Source: Nitrospinaceae bacterium UBA3496 (GTDB lineage Bacteria; UBA8248). From it: a stretch of 43,832 bases of DNA. A program made the position numbers and the translations under genes. Each line of letters opens with the position of its first letter. Within the stretch, counting starts at the first letter, position 1. Below are positions 29,682-37,212 of this stretch, in pieces. The notes below the pieces were generated by a model. That model did not search any database and had not been told where the DNA came from. It saw only the letters and a list, made by a program, of their open reading frames with translations. Where the stretch lies: the NCBI GenBank assembly GCA_002377645.1, contig DFQF01000057.1, positions 1-43,832 on the forward strand, given 5' to 3'.

Positions 29682-30977
29682 TTGGTTGACATAAAACCAT
29701 TTCGGGCTCTGCGATATACAAAAATTTCCCCTGAAAAAATGGGAGATGTAACTTCTCCTCCTTATGATGTTTTCAACGATGAACTGCAGGATTTATTTTA
29801 TGAAAAACACCCAAACAATATCGTCCGATTGATACAGGGGAAAAAAGAATCCAGTGAAAGTAACGATGAACCTAGAGTTACGCGGGCAATTGATTTTTTA
29901 AAGCAATGGAAAAAAGAAGGGGTCTTAACTCTTGATGAAAAGCCCTGTGTATTTCCTTACAGGCAAACTTTTTTGTTGCCTGATGGAAAAAAACTAGAAA
30001 GAAACTCTTTTTTTACAACGGTTAAACTTGAGGAATATGGAAAAGGAAAAATCTTTCCTCATGAACAAACTTTTCCGAAGCCAAAGGGATTTCTTCTTGA
30101 TTTATGGGGTAAGGCGGGTGCGCATTTAGGTCCAATTTTTAGTTTTTATGATGATGGAGAAGATTTTGCAATCAACTCCTTGTCTGCTTCTATTTCAAAA
30201 ACAAATCTTTTAGCGGACTTCGAAGAGGATGGTGTACGGCATGAACTGTGGTTTTGTGATGATGAAAATGTAATAGATTTAATCAAATCATCTCTTTCTG
30301 AAAAAGATATTTTTATTGCAGATGGACATCATCGCTATGAGACCAGTTTAAATCTTCGTGAATTAGAGGATGAAGAAAAAAATGTAGAATCAGATTACAC
30401 ATTAATGTGTTTAGCAAATCTAAAAGATCCAGGAATGATCATTCTTCCAACACATCGAATGATAAGAGAGATAAATTCTGCTGTTCCTGATTTTTTAAAT
30501 TCTATTTCTGAACTCTATAATATTATTGAAGAGCCAGATCCGGGAGAAAATGCAGGATCGCTTGTTTCAGAGAAGTTAAAAAAAATCTCTACTGACCATA
30601 ATTCTTCTGTTTTTTGTTTTTCTGATGGGAAAGGTACTCTTCGATACCTAATTAGAAAAACAAATCAGGAAGAAAAAGCAGATGATCCCCTGAAAACACT
30701 TGATGTGTCTTTACTTCAATCCGAGATAATAGATGATGGCCTCAAAGCAAGTCATGATGATGGAAATATGAGTTTTACGCCAGATCCAGAAGAGGCTCTT
30801 TCTTTTGCAAGAACAGATGAATTTAATGCGGTGTTGCTTTTAAATCCTACACCAATTGATTCAGTGTGCGAAATCGCGAAAAAAGGTGGGAAAATGCCTC
30901 ACAAGTCAACTTATTTCTATCCCAAGCTTAGAACGGGTCTAGTGATTCACCCTTTTTCTTCTCCAGCGACGGATTAA
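29682..30977 (+). CDS. DUF1015 family protein
   Basis: The 431-residue cytosolic protein matches the widespread DUF1015 family: N-terminal KPFRALRYTKISPEKMGDV, SPPYDVF, NIVRLIQGK, the hallmark FIADGHHRYETSLNLR, and FTPDPEEAL near the end. The biochemical function is not established. Its frequent neighbours are housekeeping or serine-metabolism genes, but here it sits 9 nt before engB. TTG 29682 is preceded by AAAGGA. Confidence 0.9.
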   Translation: MVDIKPFRALRYTKISPEKMGDVTSPPYDVFNDELQDLFYEKHPNNIVRLIQGKKESSESNDEPRVTRAIDFLKQWKKEGVLTLDEKPCVFPYRQTFLLPDGKKLERNSFFTTVKLEEYGKGKIFPHEQTFPKPKGFLLDLWGKAGAHLGPIFSFYDDGEDFAINSLSASISKTNLLADFEEDGVRHELWFCDDENVIDLIKSSLSEKDIFIADGHHRYETSLNLRELEDEEKNVESDYTLMCLANLKDPGMIILPTHRMIREINSAVPDFLNSISELYNIIEEPDPGENAGSLVSEKLKKISTDHNSSVFCFSDGKGTLRYLIRKTNQEEKADDPLKTLDVSLLQSEIIDDGLKASHDDGNMSFTPDPEEALSFARTDEFNAVLLLNPTPIDSVCEIAKKGGKMPHKSTYFYPKLRTGLVIHPFSSPATD

Positions 30978-30986
30978 TAGATTAAG

Positions 30987-31595
30987 ATGAAGATTAAATC
31001 TAGTGATTTTTTAAAGAGTGCATCAAAAAAAAATGGTTGGCCACAAACGGAACTTCCAGAAATCGCTTTTGCAGGAAGAAGTAATGTAGGAAAATCTTCG
31101 CTTATAAATTTTATTTTAGGTCGGAAAAATCTCGTGAAGGTTAGCAACACACCCGGAAAAACTAGACTTATAAATTTTTTTAATATTTATGCTAATCCTT
31201 CAGATTTTTTGTTAGTAGATTTGCCTGGATATGGTTTTGCAAAGGGACCTATAAAAGAAAAAGAACAATGGCAATTCATGATCGAACAATTTTTAAAAGA
31301 CAGAAAAGAACTTCTCGGTATTTTTTTGCTTGTAGATTCTAGACGAGGAGTACAAGAAATGGATTTTAATTTGCTGGAATGGTTGATAGCCTATGACCTT
31401 CAGGCATGTCTTGTCTTTACGAAGACAGATAAGATTAAGAGAAATGAACAAGCGAAAATTGCCAAAGATCCAAATATAGGAGATATCATGTCTAAATATA
31501 AGGATTTTTCAGGCCCTATTCTCAGTAGCGCTACTCATAAAATTGGCAAAAAAAATATTTTTAATCAGATAGAAACATGGCTGGAAATGATTTAG
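30987..31595 (+). CDS. engB: Ribosome biogenesis GTPase EngB/YihA
   Basis: This essential GTPase is implicated in 50S subunit assembly. The 202 residues carry all G motifs: G1 AFAGRSNVGKSSLINF, G2 NTPGKTRLINFF, G3 LLVDLPGYGFAKGP, G4 FTKTDKIKR, and a G5-like SSATHKIGK. The length is normal for the family. Confidence 0.96.
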   Translation: MKIKSSDFLKSASKKNGWPQTELPEIAFAGRSNVGKSSLINFILGRKNLVKVSNTPGKTRLINFFNIYANPSDFLLVDLPGYGFAKGPIKEKEQWQFMIEQFLKDRKELLGIFLLVDSRRGVQEMDFNLLEWLIAYDLQACLVFTKTDKIKRNEQAKIAKDPNIGDIMSKYKDFSGPILSSATHKIGKKNIFNQIETWLEMI

Positions 31596-31629
31596 CTTAG
31601 AATTAAGAATGTTAGGTTAGGGTTAAATT

Positions 31630-32586
31630 ATGGCGAAAATTAAATCAAATTTAAAGGGTTGGAAGCCAGGGGTTCCAAACGTAAAGCCAGAGAATCGAGT
31701 TTATGATTATCCGATTAAAACAAATAAAAAGCCCAAAAAAAAGGATAGTCTCTTATTTGGCACTGGCGGTGTTCCCCATTCGGCAAAAATTAAGACTCAT
31801 CCTTCTGCAGTTAAGAGGCTAAGTGAACTTGGGTTATCAGTTTACGAAATGGAGTTTGTTCACGGAGTAAGAATTAAACCTGAAACTTGCGAGGAAGTCA
31901 AAAAAGAAGCAAAAAACACGGGATTAAATATTACTGCGCATGGACCTTATTATATTAATCTATACTCGATGGAAGAAGAAAAAATAGAAGCAAGTAGAAA
32001 ACGTGTAATTGACACTGCTCTAGCCCTTCACTCCTGTGGTGGTGATGGAGCTTGTTTTCACCCCGGTTTTTATCAAAAAAGGGATGAAAATGAAGTTTAT
32101 CAATTTATTTTAAAGCAAATAGATGAAATCTTAGATTATCTTCAAGAACAAGGGTGTCCGTGTCGATTAGATCCTGAAACTACCGGGAAAGGAAGTCAAT
32201 TCGGTTCTCTTTCCGAATTAACCAAAATGGCTGGTTCTTTAAGAGATAAGAATATAGGGATAACAATGGATTTTGCTCATATTCACGCACGTACAGCGGG
32301 AAAGGAAAATTCTTATGAAGAATTTTCAAACCAATTACAGATGGTAAAGGATAAGCTAGGAAAGAAAGGATTAAAGTCCATGCATATTCATCTATCTGGA
32401 ATTGCATATAGTGAAAAGGGAGAGGCACATCATTTAGAATTATCTGAATCTGATATGAATTTTAAAGATTTATTTCGTGCTTTAATTGATTTTGGAGTTG
32501 AGGGAAGAGTTGTTTGCGAAAGTCCTGCCTTGGAATACGATGCGCTTTTGATGCAAAAAGAATATCGAAAGCTAAACGGAAGTTAG
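31630..32586 (+). CDS. Endonuclease IV-like TIM-barrel protein
   Basis: This 318-residue xylose-isomerase-like barrel related to AP endonuclease Nfo keeps the metal-ligand pattern: ITAHGPYYIN, CFHPGFY, LDPETTGKGSQFGS, MDFAHIHAR, MHIHLSG, AHHLELSE and VVCESPALEYDA. The order matches endonuclease IV, whose three zinc ions bind these His, Glu and Asp residues. A basic N-terminal tail of about 45 residues (WKPGVPNVKP, KKPKKKDS) precedes the barrel. It probably cleaves abasic sites. It is not a canonical E. coli-type Nfo, so the symbol is withheld. Confidence 0.82.
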   Translation: MAKIKSNLKGWKPGVPNVKPENRVYDYPIKTNKKPKKKDSLLFGTGGVPHSAKIKTHPSAVKRLSELGLSVYEMEFVHGVRIKPETCEEVKKEAKNTGLNITAHGPYYINLYSMEEEKIEASRKRVIDTALALHSCGGDGACFHPGFYQKRDENEVYQFILKQIDEILDYLQEQGCPCRLDPETTGKGSQFGSLSELTKMAGSLRDKNIGITMDFAHIHARTAGKENSYEEFSNQLQMVKDKLGKKGLKSMHIHLSGIAYSEKGEAHHLELSESDMNFKDLFRALIDFGVEGRVVCESPALEYDALLMQKEYRKLNGS

Positions 32587-32601
32587 AAAAGGAACATTAA
32601 A

Positions 32602-33969
32602 ATGAATGAAATATCTTATCAATTAGCTTCATTTGCACAGCAGTCTAGCTTTGATGATTTATCTGAAGAAGTAAGAGAGAGAATGAAAGTGTTGCTTTTG
32701 GACGCTATAGCATGCGCCATAGGATCCTTACGCTCTGAACCAATTCAATTTTTAAAAGATCAAGTTGAGGAATTCGGTGGTTCTTCTATAACTTCATTGA
32801 TTGGTGGAGGGAAAACAGCACCCGATCGAGCTGCTTTCTTTAATGCTGCTTTAATAAGATATCTTGATTTTAATGATGGGTATATGGGTAGTCTTGCTAC
32901 ATGTCACCCGAGTGATCAATTAGGAGCTATTTTGGCTGCTTCCGAGTATGCTGATTTAAGCGGGTCTGATTTTATGACTGCTCTGGCTCTTGCATATGAA
33001 ATCCAGTGTCGTTTTTGCGAATTTTGTTCCTATGAAGACAAGGGATTTGATCAAGCTCTGGCAATCTCTTATTCAACAGCGGCAGGAGTTTCTAGAGCTT
33101 TGAGTTTAGATATAGAAAAAACAGCAAATGCTATTGGAATAAGTGGCGCTTCCCAAAATCCTTTTCTTATTGTTCGTGCAGGTCGCATTTCTCATTGGAA
33201 AGGTTTTTCCACTGCAAACACTTGCGCTAATGCTTTGCACGCAACTTTTCTCGCTATGAGAGGGGTTACAGGACCACCTGAAATATTTGAAGGGCCTTTG
33301 GGATTGTTTGATTCTATTACTGGCCCCTTTGACATTAACTTGGCAGATACATCAATAAAGAAAGTTCTCGAAATAAGCTTAAAAAAATTTAATGCTGGAA
33401 TTCATTCCCAAACAGCCATAGAAGGTGTGATTGAACTAAAAGAAGAAAATGATCTTATTCCTGAAGAAATCTCTGAAGTTGAAATTGAAATTTATCAGCG
33501 TGCTTATTTTATAATGGGTGGAGGTAAGGGTGGAGACAAACATGATGTTCAAAATAAAGAGACCGCAGATCATAGCCTCCCCTATGTTTTGGCAGCAGCT
33601 TTGATAGACAATAATGTAATGCCGGAACAATTTGAAGAAAAGCGAATTTTAGAAGAGGATGTGCAAAGTTTGCTTAGATGTGTAAAAGTTTCTAATTCTG
33701 AGGCACTTACCAATCGGTACCCTCAAGAATCACCAGTAACAATTAAAATTACAAACAAAGAGAATAAAATTTTCAAAAAGGAAAAATCTTCTTATGAAGG
33801 TCATTATTCAAAACCTATGGAATGGTCTACTGTCGTAGAAAAATTTGGATTTCTTTGTGATGATTTTATCTCTGCCCAAATGAAAGAAGAAATAATAGAC
33901 GCAGTCTCTCGAATAGATGCAATCCAGGTTTCAGATTTGACAAGCATTATTTCTAAAATGAAAATATAA
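32602..33969 (+). CDS. MmgE/PrpD family protein
   Basis: The 455-residue protein has the all-helical MmgE/PrpD N-terminal domain (LLLDAIACAIGSLRSEP, YLDFNDGYMG, HPSDQLGAILAASEYADLSG, WKGFSTANTCANALHATFLA) and the C-terminal domain (KFNAGIHSQTAIEGVIEL). Characterised relatives are 2-methylcitrate dehydratase and cis-aconitate decarboxylase, but most members have unknown substrates. A missing prpB/prpC context argues against naming it prpD. It starts at ATG 32602, 16 nt after the endonuclease-like gene. Confidence 0.88.
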   Translation: MNEISYQLASFAQQSSFDDLSEEVRERMKVLLLDAIACAIGSLRSEPIQFLKDQVEEFGGSSITSLIGGGKTAPDRAAFFNAALIRYLDFNDGYMGSLATCHPSDQLGAILAASEYADLSGSDFMTALALAYEIQCRFCEFCSYEDKGFDQALAISYSTAAGVSRALSLDIEKTANAIGISGASQNPFLIVRAGRISHWKGFSTANTCANALHATFLAMRGVTGPPEIFEGPLGLFDSITGPFDINLADTSIKKVLEISLKKFNAGIHSQTAIEGVIELKEENDLIPEEISEVEIEIYQRAYFIMGGGKGGDKHDVQNKETADHSLPYVLAAALIDNNVMPEQFEEKRILEEDVQSLLRCVKVSNSEALTNRYPQESPVTIKITNKENKIFKKEKSSYEGHYSKPMEWSTVVEKFGFLCDDFISAQMKEEIIDAVSRIDAIQVSDLTSIISKMKI

Positions 33970-34009
33970 AAAATGATTTTTATAAGATATAACTTCAATT
34001 GAGGGGAAA

Positions 34010-34255
34010 ATGAAAAATATTGACGAGGTAATAGTTTACTCTTCTACGACCTGACCTCCTTGTAAGCAAATGAAAGAGTTTCTTTCTTTGAATGATATTG
34101 TTTTTAAGGAAAAATTAGTTGATCAAGATCCAGATGCACTTACAGAGTTGGTTGAAAAAACTGGAATTAGAGGCACACCCGTTATGATTACTGGAGATGA
34201 TGTGGTAGTTGGTTTTGACAAAAACAAAATAAAGAATATTTTTGATCTAAATTAG
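34010..34255 (+). CDS. Glutaredoxin/NrdH-like selenoprotein (UPPC motif, UGA-encoded Sec15)
   Basis: The frame opens at ATG 34010 behind a strong GAGGGG (34001-34006) and runs 81 residues to the TAA at 34253-34255, with one in-frame TGA at 34052-34054 (codon 15). Translated through it, the N-terminus is MKNIDEVIVYSSTT-U-PPCKQMK. The UGA thus stands exactly at the first Cys of the glutaredoxin CPPC motif, with resolving Cys18 kept. The cis-Pro motif GIRGTPV (52-58) and GFD (68-70) of glutaredoxins follow. A SECIS-like hairpin starts 12 nt after the UGA. Thioredoxin reductase is the next gene, its likely reductant as for NrdH-type redoxins. Ordinary calling would start at the internal ATG 34070 and lose the active site. 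Confidence 0.85.
34067..34090 (+). promoter_or_regulatory. Bacterial SECIS-like hairpin for Sec insertion
   Basis: CAAA (34067-34070) pairs with TTTG (34087-34090) and GAAAG (34072-34076) with CTTTC (34082-34086). A single bulged T lies at 34071 and the 5-nt loop is AGTTT. A 9-bp stem, a bulged U in the 5' arm and a G at loop position 2 are the features used by SelB in E. coli fdhF. The UGA ends 12 nt before the stem, and 23 nt separate it from the loop G. Confidence 0.7.
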
Positions 34256-34376
34256 GATTAAAATAAAACTCTTTTTTTTGGATAGTCTTTAGGCTTGGCA
34301 GTAACAAAAAGTGGTGTTAATATCTTCTGGTTTTCAGTTTATTAGTTGTTTTGTGGTTGTTTTTTTTGAGGTTTTT

Positions 34377-35336
34377 TTGAGCAAAAGAGATTTTGAAGTT
34401 ATTATTGTTGGTGCGGGTCCTGCTGGTTTGACAGCAGGTTTATATGTTTCTCGTTCTAAGATAGATGTAGTTTGTTTTGAGAAAATGGCTCCAGGCGGTG
34501 AAATATTAAATACGGAGTTTGTTGAAGATTATCCTGGTTTTGATTTAATTGGTGGTCCTGAATTGGCTGCTAAATTTACGGATCATGCAATAAAATTTGG
34601 ATTAAAGATAGAAATGGAAGAGGTGCTTGAGATCTCTAAGGATGGAGATGATTTTTTAGTAAAGACCGATATGGGTGACAGGCGGTGTGGAGCAGTTATC
34701 TACACACCAGGCGGAATACCTAGAAAGCTTGAAATTCCTGGAGAAACTGAATATTCTGGAAAGGGTGTAAGTTATTGTGCACTTTGTGATGGAGCTTTTT
34801 TTCAAGATGAAGTGATCACTGTTGTCGGTGGAGGAAATAGTGCTGTTGAAGAAAGTAACTTTCTTACCAAATATGGTTCTAAAGTTTATTTGATTCATAG
34901 GAGAGAACAATTTAGGGCACATGCTGTTGCAGTTGACAAGTTAGTGGAAAACCCAAAAGTGGAAATTATTACAGATCATGTCGTGGATGAAGTTGTTGGT
35001 GATGGTAAGGAAATGAAAAAACTCAAAATTCGTAATTTAAAAACGGATGAACAACAGGAATTAGACGCTACAGGGTTATTTGTTTTTGTTGGATTTACTC
35101 CAAACACGGATCTTATCAAAGATCCCGTTGAAAAAGATGAATTTGGCTTTATAATTACTAATCAGAATATGGAGACAAATATTCCTGGTCTTTTTGTTGC
35201 TGGTGATTGCAGAAGCCAACTTATACGGCAAATTACTAACGCAAGTGGAGATGCTACTACAGCTGCTGTAGCTGCTGAAAAGTATTTAGAAGCGCAAGTA
35301 GAAAGACAAAAAAAGGAAAATGCTGCTGCTTCTTAA
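34377..35336 (+). CDS. trxB: Thioredoxin reductase
   Basis: This FAD/NADPH disulfide reductase of 319 residues has the FAD fold VIIVGAGPAGLTAGLYV, the redox motif Cys134-x-x-Cys137 as VSYCALCDGAFF (most relatives read CATC), the NADPH fold VVGGGNSAVEES and the FAD tail GLFVAGDCR. The TTG at 34377 has GAGG at 34368-34371 with 5-nt spacing. An in-frame start at 34311 would add a hydrophobic 22-residue tail not expected in TrxB. It lies 121 nt after the selenocysteine glutaredoxin and is its probable electron donor. Confidence 0.94.
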   Translation: MSKRDFEVIIVGAGPAGLTAGLYVSRSKIDVVCFEKMAPGGEILNTEFVEDYPGFDLIGGPELAAKFTDHAIKFGLKIEMEEVLEISKDGDDFLVKTDMGDRRCGAVIYTPGGIPRKLEIPGETEYSGKGVSYCALCDGAFFQDEVITVVGGGNSAVEESNFLTKYGSKVYLIHRREQFRAHAVAVDKLVENPKVEIITDHVVDEVVGDGKEMKKLKIRNLKTDEQQELDATGLFVFVGFTPNTDLIKDPVEKDEFGFIITNQNMETNIPGLFVAGDCRSQLIRQITNASGDATTAAVAAEKYLEAQVERQKKENAAAS

Positions 35337-35366
35337 AACTAATAATTATGGAGAATAGATAATAAA

Positions 35367-36023
35367 ATGGAGTTTTCTAGATCCCTAGGACGTTTCTTTA
35401 TGACAGATATAGTCAAAGGAATGTTCATCACTATTCGTCATTTGTTTAAAAAACCCGTTACACTTCAATATCCTAATGAACGCTGGGAGCCACCGGAAAG
35501 ATTTCGCGGTTTTCTTGGATTAACGCGTGATTTCAAAACAGGTGAGGAGAATTGTATAGGTTGTTTGAACTGCGAAAAAGTTTGTCCGGTTGATTGTATT
35601 ACTATTCTTACCGCAGGAAAAGGTCGCGAGATGTACGCGAAAGAGTTTTATATTGATTATATGAGATGCATGTATTGTGGTTTATGCACAGAAGCTTGTC
35701 CTACGACACCTAAATCAATTGTACACACACATCAGTATGAGACTATCGGCTATGATAGGGACACCCTCGTTTTTGACAAAGATCATCTTTATGACGTTTG
35801 GGAGAAAGAGAATAATTACAACGGCCCACGCGCATGGGGAAAGTTTTTTGGCCTAAGAAAACTCGAAGAGGAGAGACGTCCTGTTTTAGAAATTGAATCT
35901 ACTGAAGAAGAAACGGTTGCTGTTGCAGAAAGCGAAGAAAATAGTCCAGCGACAAATAAATTCCAAGCCCCGAATACGGTTGCGAAAACAAAAAGCGAAT
36001 CTACTGAAAATCCTGAAGGATAA
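35367..36023 (+). CDS. nuoI: NuoI-type 2x[4Fe-4S] ferredoxin subunit
   Basis: The 218-residue protein matches complex I subunit NuoI. It has an amphipathic N-terminus (VKGMFITIRHLFKKPVTLQYP), cluster 1 ligands Cys63/66/69/73 (NCIGCLNCEKVCP) and cluster 2 ligands Cys101/104/107/111 (RCMYCGLCTEACP), then IVHTHQYE. No other nuo gene is adjacent, and the last 45 residues form an acidic, low-complexity tail absent from E. coli NuoI. It may still serve complex I from a dispersed locus, or be a soluble-type relative. The 3' end is immediately followed by the nicotinate phosphoribosyltransferase. Confidence 0.85.
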   Translation: MEFSRSLGRFFMTDIVKGMFITIRHLFKKPVTLQYPNERWEPPERFRGFLGLTRDFKTGEENCIGCLNCEKVCPVDCITILTAGKGREMYAKEFYIDYMRCMYCGLCTEACPTTPKSIVHTHQYETIGYDRDTLVFDKDHLYDVWEKENNYNGPRAWGKFFGLRKLEEERRPVLEIESTEEETVAVAESEENSPATNKFQAPNTVAKTKSESTENPEG

Positions 36024-36027
36024 CAAT

Positions 36028-37212
36028 CTGACTTCTCCTCGACATAAATTATTTACTGTAAATTATGAAGATATACGTTCCGGAAAAGTTACAGATGCGT
36101 ATTTTGAACGCACTCACCGTATTCTCGAAACAAAAAAAATAAAAAAAAGAGTCCGTGCAGAATTTACCGCAAAGAATTTACCTTCTGGTTGGGGAATTTT
36201 TACAGGCCTTGAAGAAATTCTAGGTTTATTTGAAGGACTACCTATTAATATACGTTCTGTCCCTGAAGGATCAGTTTTTAAACCTTTTCAGCCTGTCATG
36301 GAAATAGAAGGTTTTTATAATGATTTTGATCTTTTAGAAACCGCTGTTCTTGGTCTCATGTGTCAGTCAAGTGGAATAGCAACAAAATCAGCACGATGTA
36401 GGATTGCGGCAGGAAGTCTAAAATTACTCAGTTTTGGTGCAAGAAGAATGCATCCAGCAATTTCACCAATGATAGAACGCTCTTCTTATATAGGAGGTTG
36501 TGATGGAGTAGCGCTTGTCAAGGGTGCAGAAGTTCTTCAGATCCCTCCGGTTGGAACAATGCCTCATTCCCTAGTTATTATAATGGGCAGTTTAACTTCT
36601 GCTCTAAAAGCTTTTGATGAAATTATCGAAAAAGATGTACCTAGAGTAGCAATTGTAGATACTTTTGGGGATGAAAAATTTGAGGCTTTAGAAGCTGCAA
36701 ATTGTTTGCATGATCGATTGGATGCGATACGAATTGATACACCAAGCTCAAGACGTGGAATTTTATCGGAAATTCTTACAGAGGTTCGTTGGGAGTTAAA
36801 TCAAGCCGGATTTGAAAAGGTGAAGTTGTTTGTTAGTGGCGGGATTGATGAAGCAGAGATTCTTAATTTAAGAGAATATGTTGATGGTGGTTTTGGAATT
36901 GGGACATCAATTAGTTCTGCCTCCGTGGTTGATTATTCTATGGATATCATCGATATAGAGGGCAAGCCTGTTTCAAAAAAAGGCAAACTTTCTGGCGGGA
37001 AACATTTGTTAAGGTGTAATGATTGTTTTTCAGAGGAAGTTATTCCTATTGACAAGCCTTATGGTGACTGTGATCTCTGTGGAGGAGAAATGTCCCAACA
37101 TCTTGCAAGTGTTATGGAAAATGGGGAAAAGGTAAAATCTTTGCCTAGTGCAAAGGAAATTCAAAATTATGTGCTCTTACAAATTGATCGTTTTAGTCTT
37201 GACCTAAAATAG
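36028..37212 (+). CDS. pncB: Nicotinate phosphoribosyltransferase, probable CTG start
   Basis: This NAD-salvage enzyme joins nicotinate to PRPP. About 394 residues show the type II PRTase-fold NAPRTase motifs: VTDAYFERTHRIL, SSGIATKSARCRIAA, LSFGARRMHPAIS, YIGGCDGVALVKG, GTMPHSLVIIMG, IVDTFGDEKFEAL, IRIDTPSSRRG and LFVSGGIDEAEI. A zinc-ribbon-like CX2C-x14-CX2C (Cys330, 333, 348, 351) is near the C-terminus. No ATG, GTG or TTG lies at a sensible start. CTG 36028 has AAGGA at 36016-36020 with 7-nt spacing, 4 nt past the nuoI stop. The longer frame from ATG 35893 would overlap nuoI by 131 nt with Lys/Arg-rich shadow sequence. Confidence 0.87.
   Translation: MTSPRHKLFTVNYEDIRSGKVTDAYFERTHRILETKKIKKRVRAEFTAKNLPSGWGIFTGLEEILGLFEGLPINIRSVPEGSVFKPFQPVMEIEGFYNDFDLLETAVLGLMCQSSGIATKSARCRIAAGSLKLLSFGARRMHPAISPMIERSSYIGGCDGVALVKGAEVLQIPPVGTMPHSLVIIMGSLTSALKAFDEIIEKDVPRVAIVDTFGDEKFEALEAANCLHDRLDAIRIDTPSSRRGILSEILTEVRWELNQAGFEKVKLFVSGGIDEAEILNLREYVDGGFGIGTSISSASVVDYSMDIIDIEGKPVSKKGKLSGGKHLLRCNDCFSEEVIPIDKPYGDCDLCGGEMSQHLASVMENGEKVKSLPSAKEIQNYVLLQIDRFSLDLK

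Noticed and set aside
31610..31625. Telomere-like TTAGGTTAGGGTTA upstream of the endonuclease IV-like gene
   Set aside because: Only two imperfect units, in a short leader that includes the ribosome binding site; chance in AT-rich DNA.
34052..34054. TGA as a nonsense mutation making the glutaredoxin a pseudogene
   Set aside because: A single TGA exactly at the redox Cys, an intact frame on both sides, a strong Shine-Dalgarno and a SECIS-like hairpin at the right distance fit Sec far better than chance mutation.
34311..34376. Hydrophobic N-terminal extension of thioredoxin reductase as a membrane anchor
   Set aside because: No ribosome binding site at 34311, while TTG 34377 has GAGG at good spacing and yields the standard TrxB N-terminus.
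35893..36027. N-terminal 45 residues of the longest nicotinate phosphoribosyltransferase frame
   Set aside because: It is the out-of-frame reading of the nuoI tail, rich in Lys/Arg/Leu and without family similarity.
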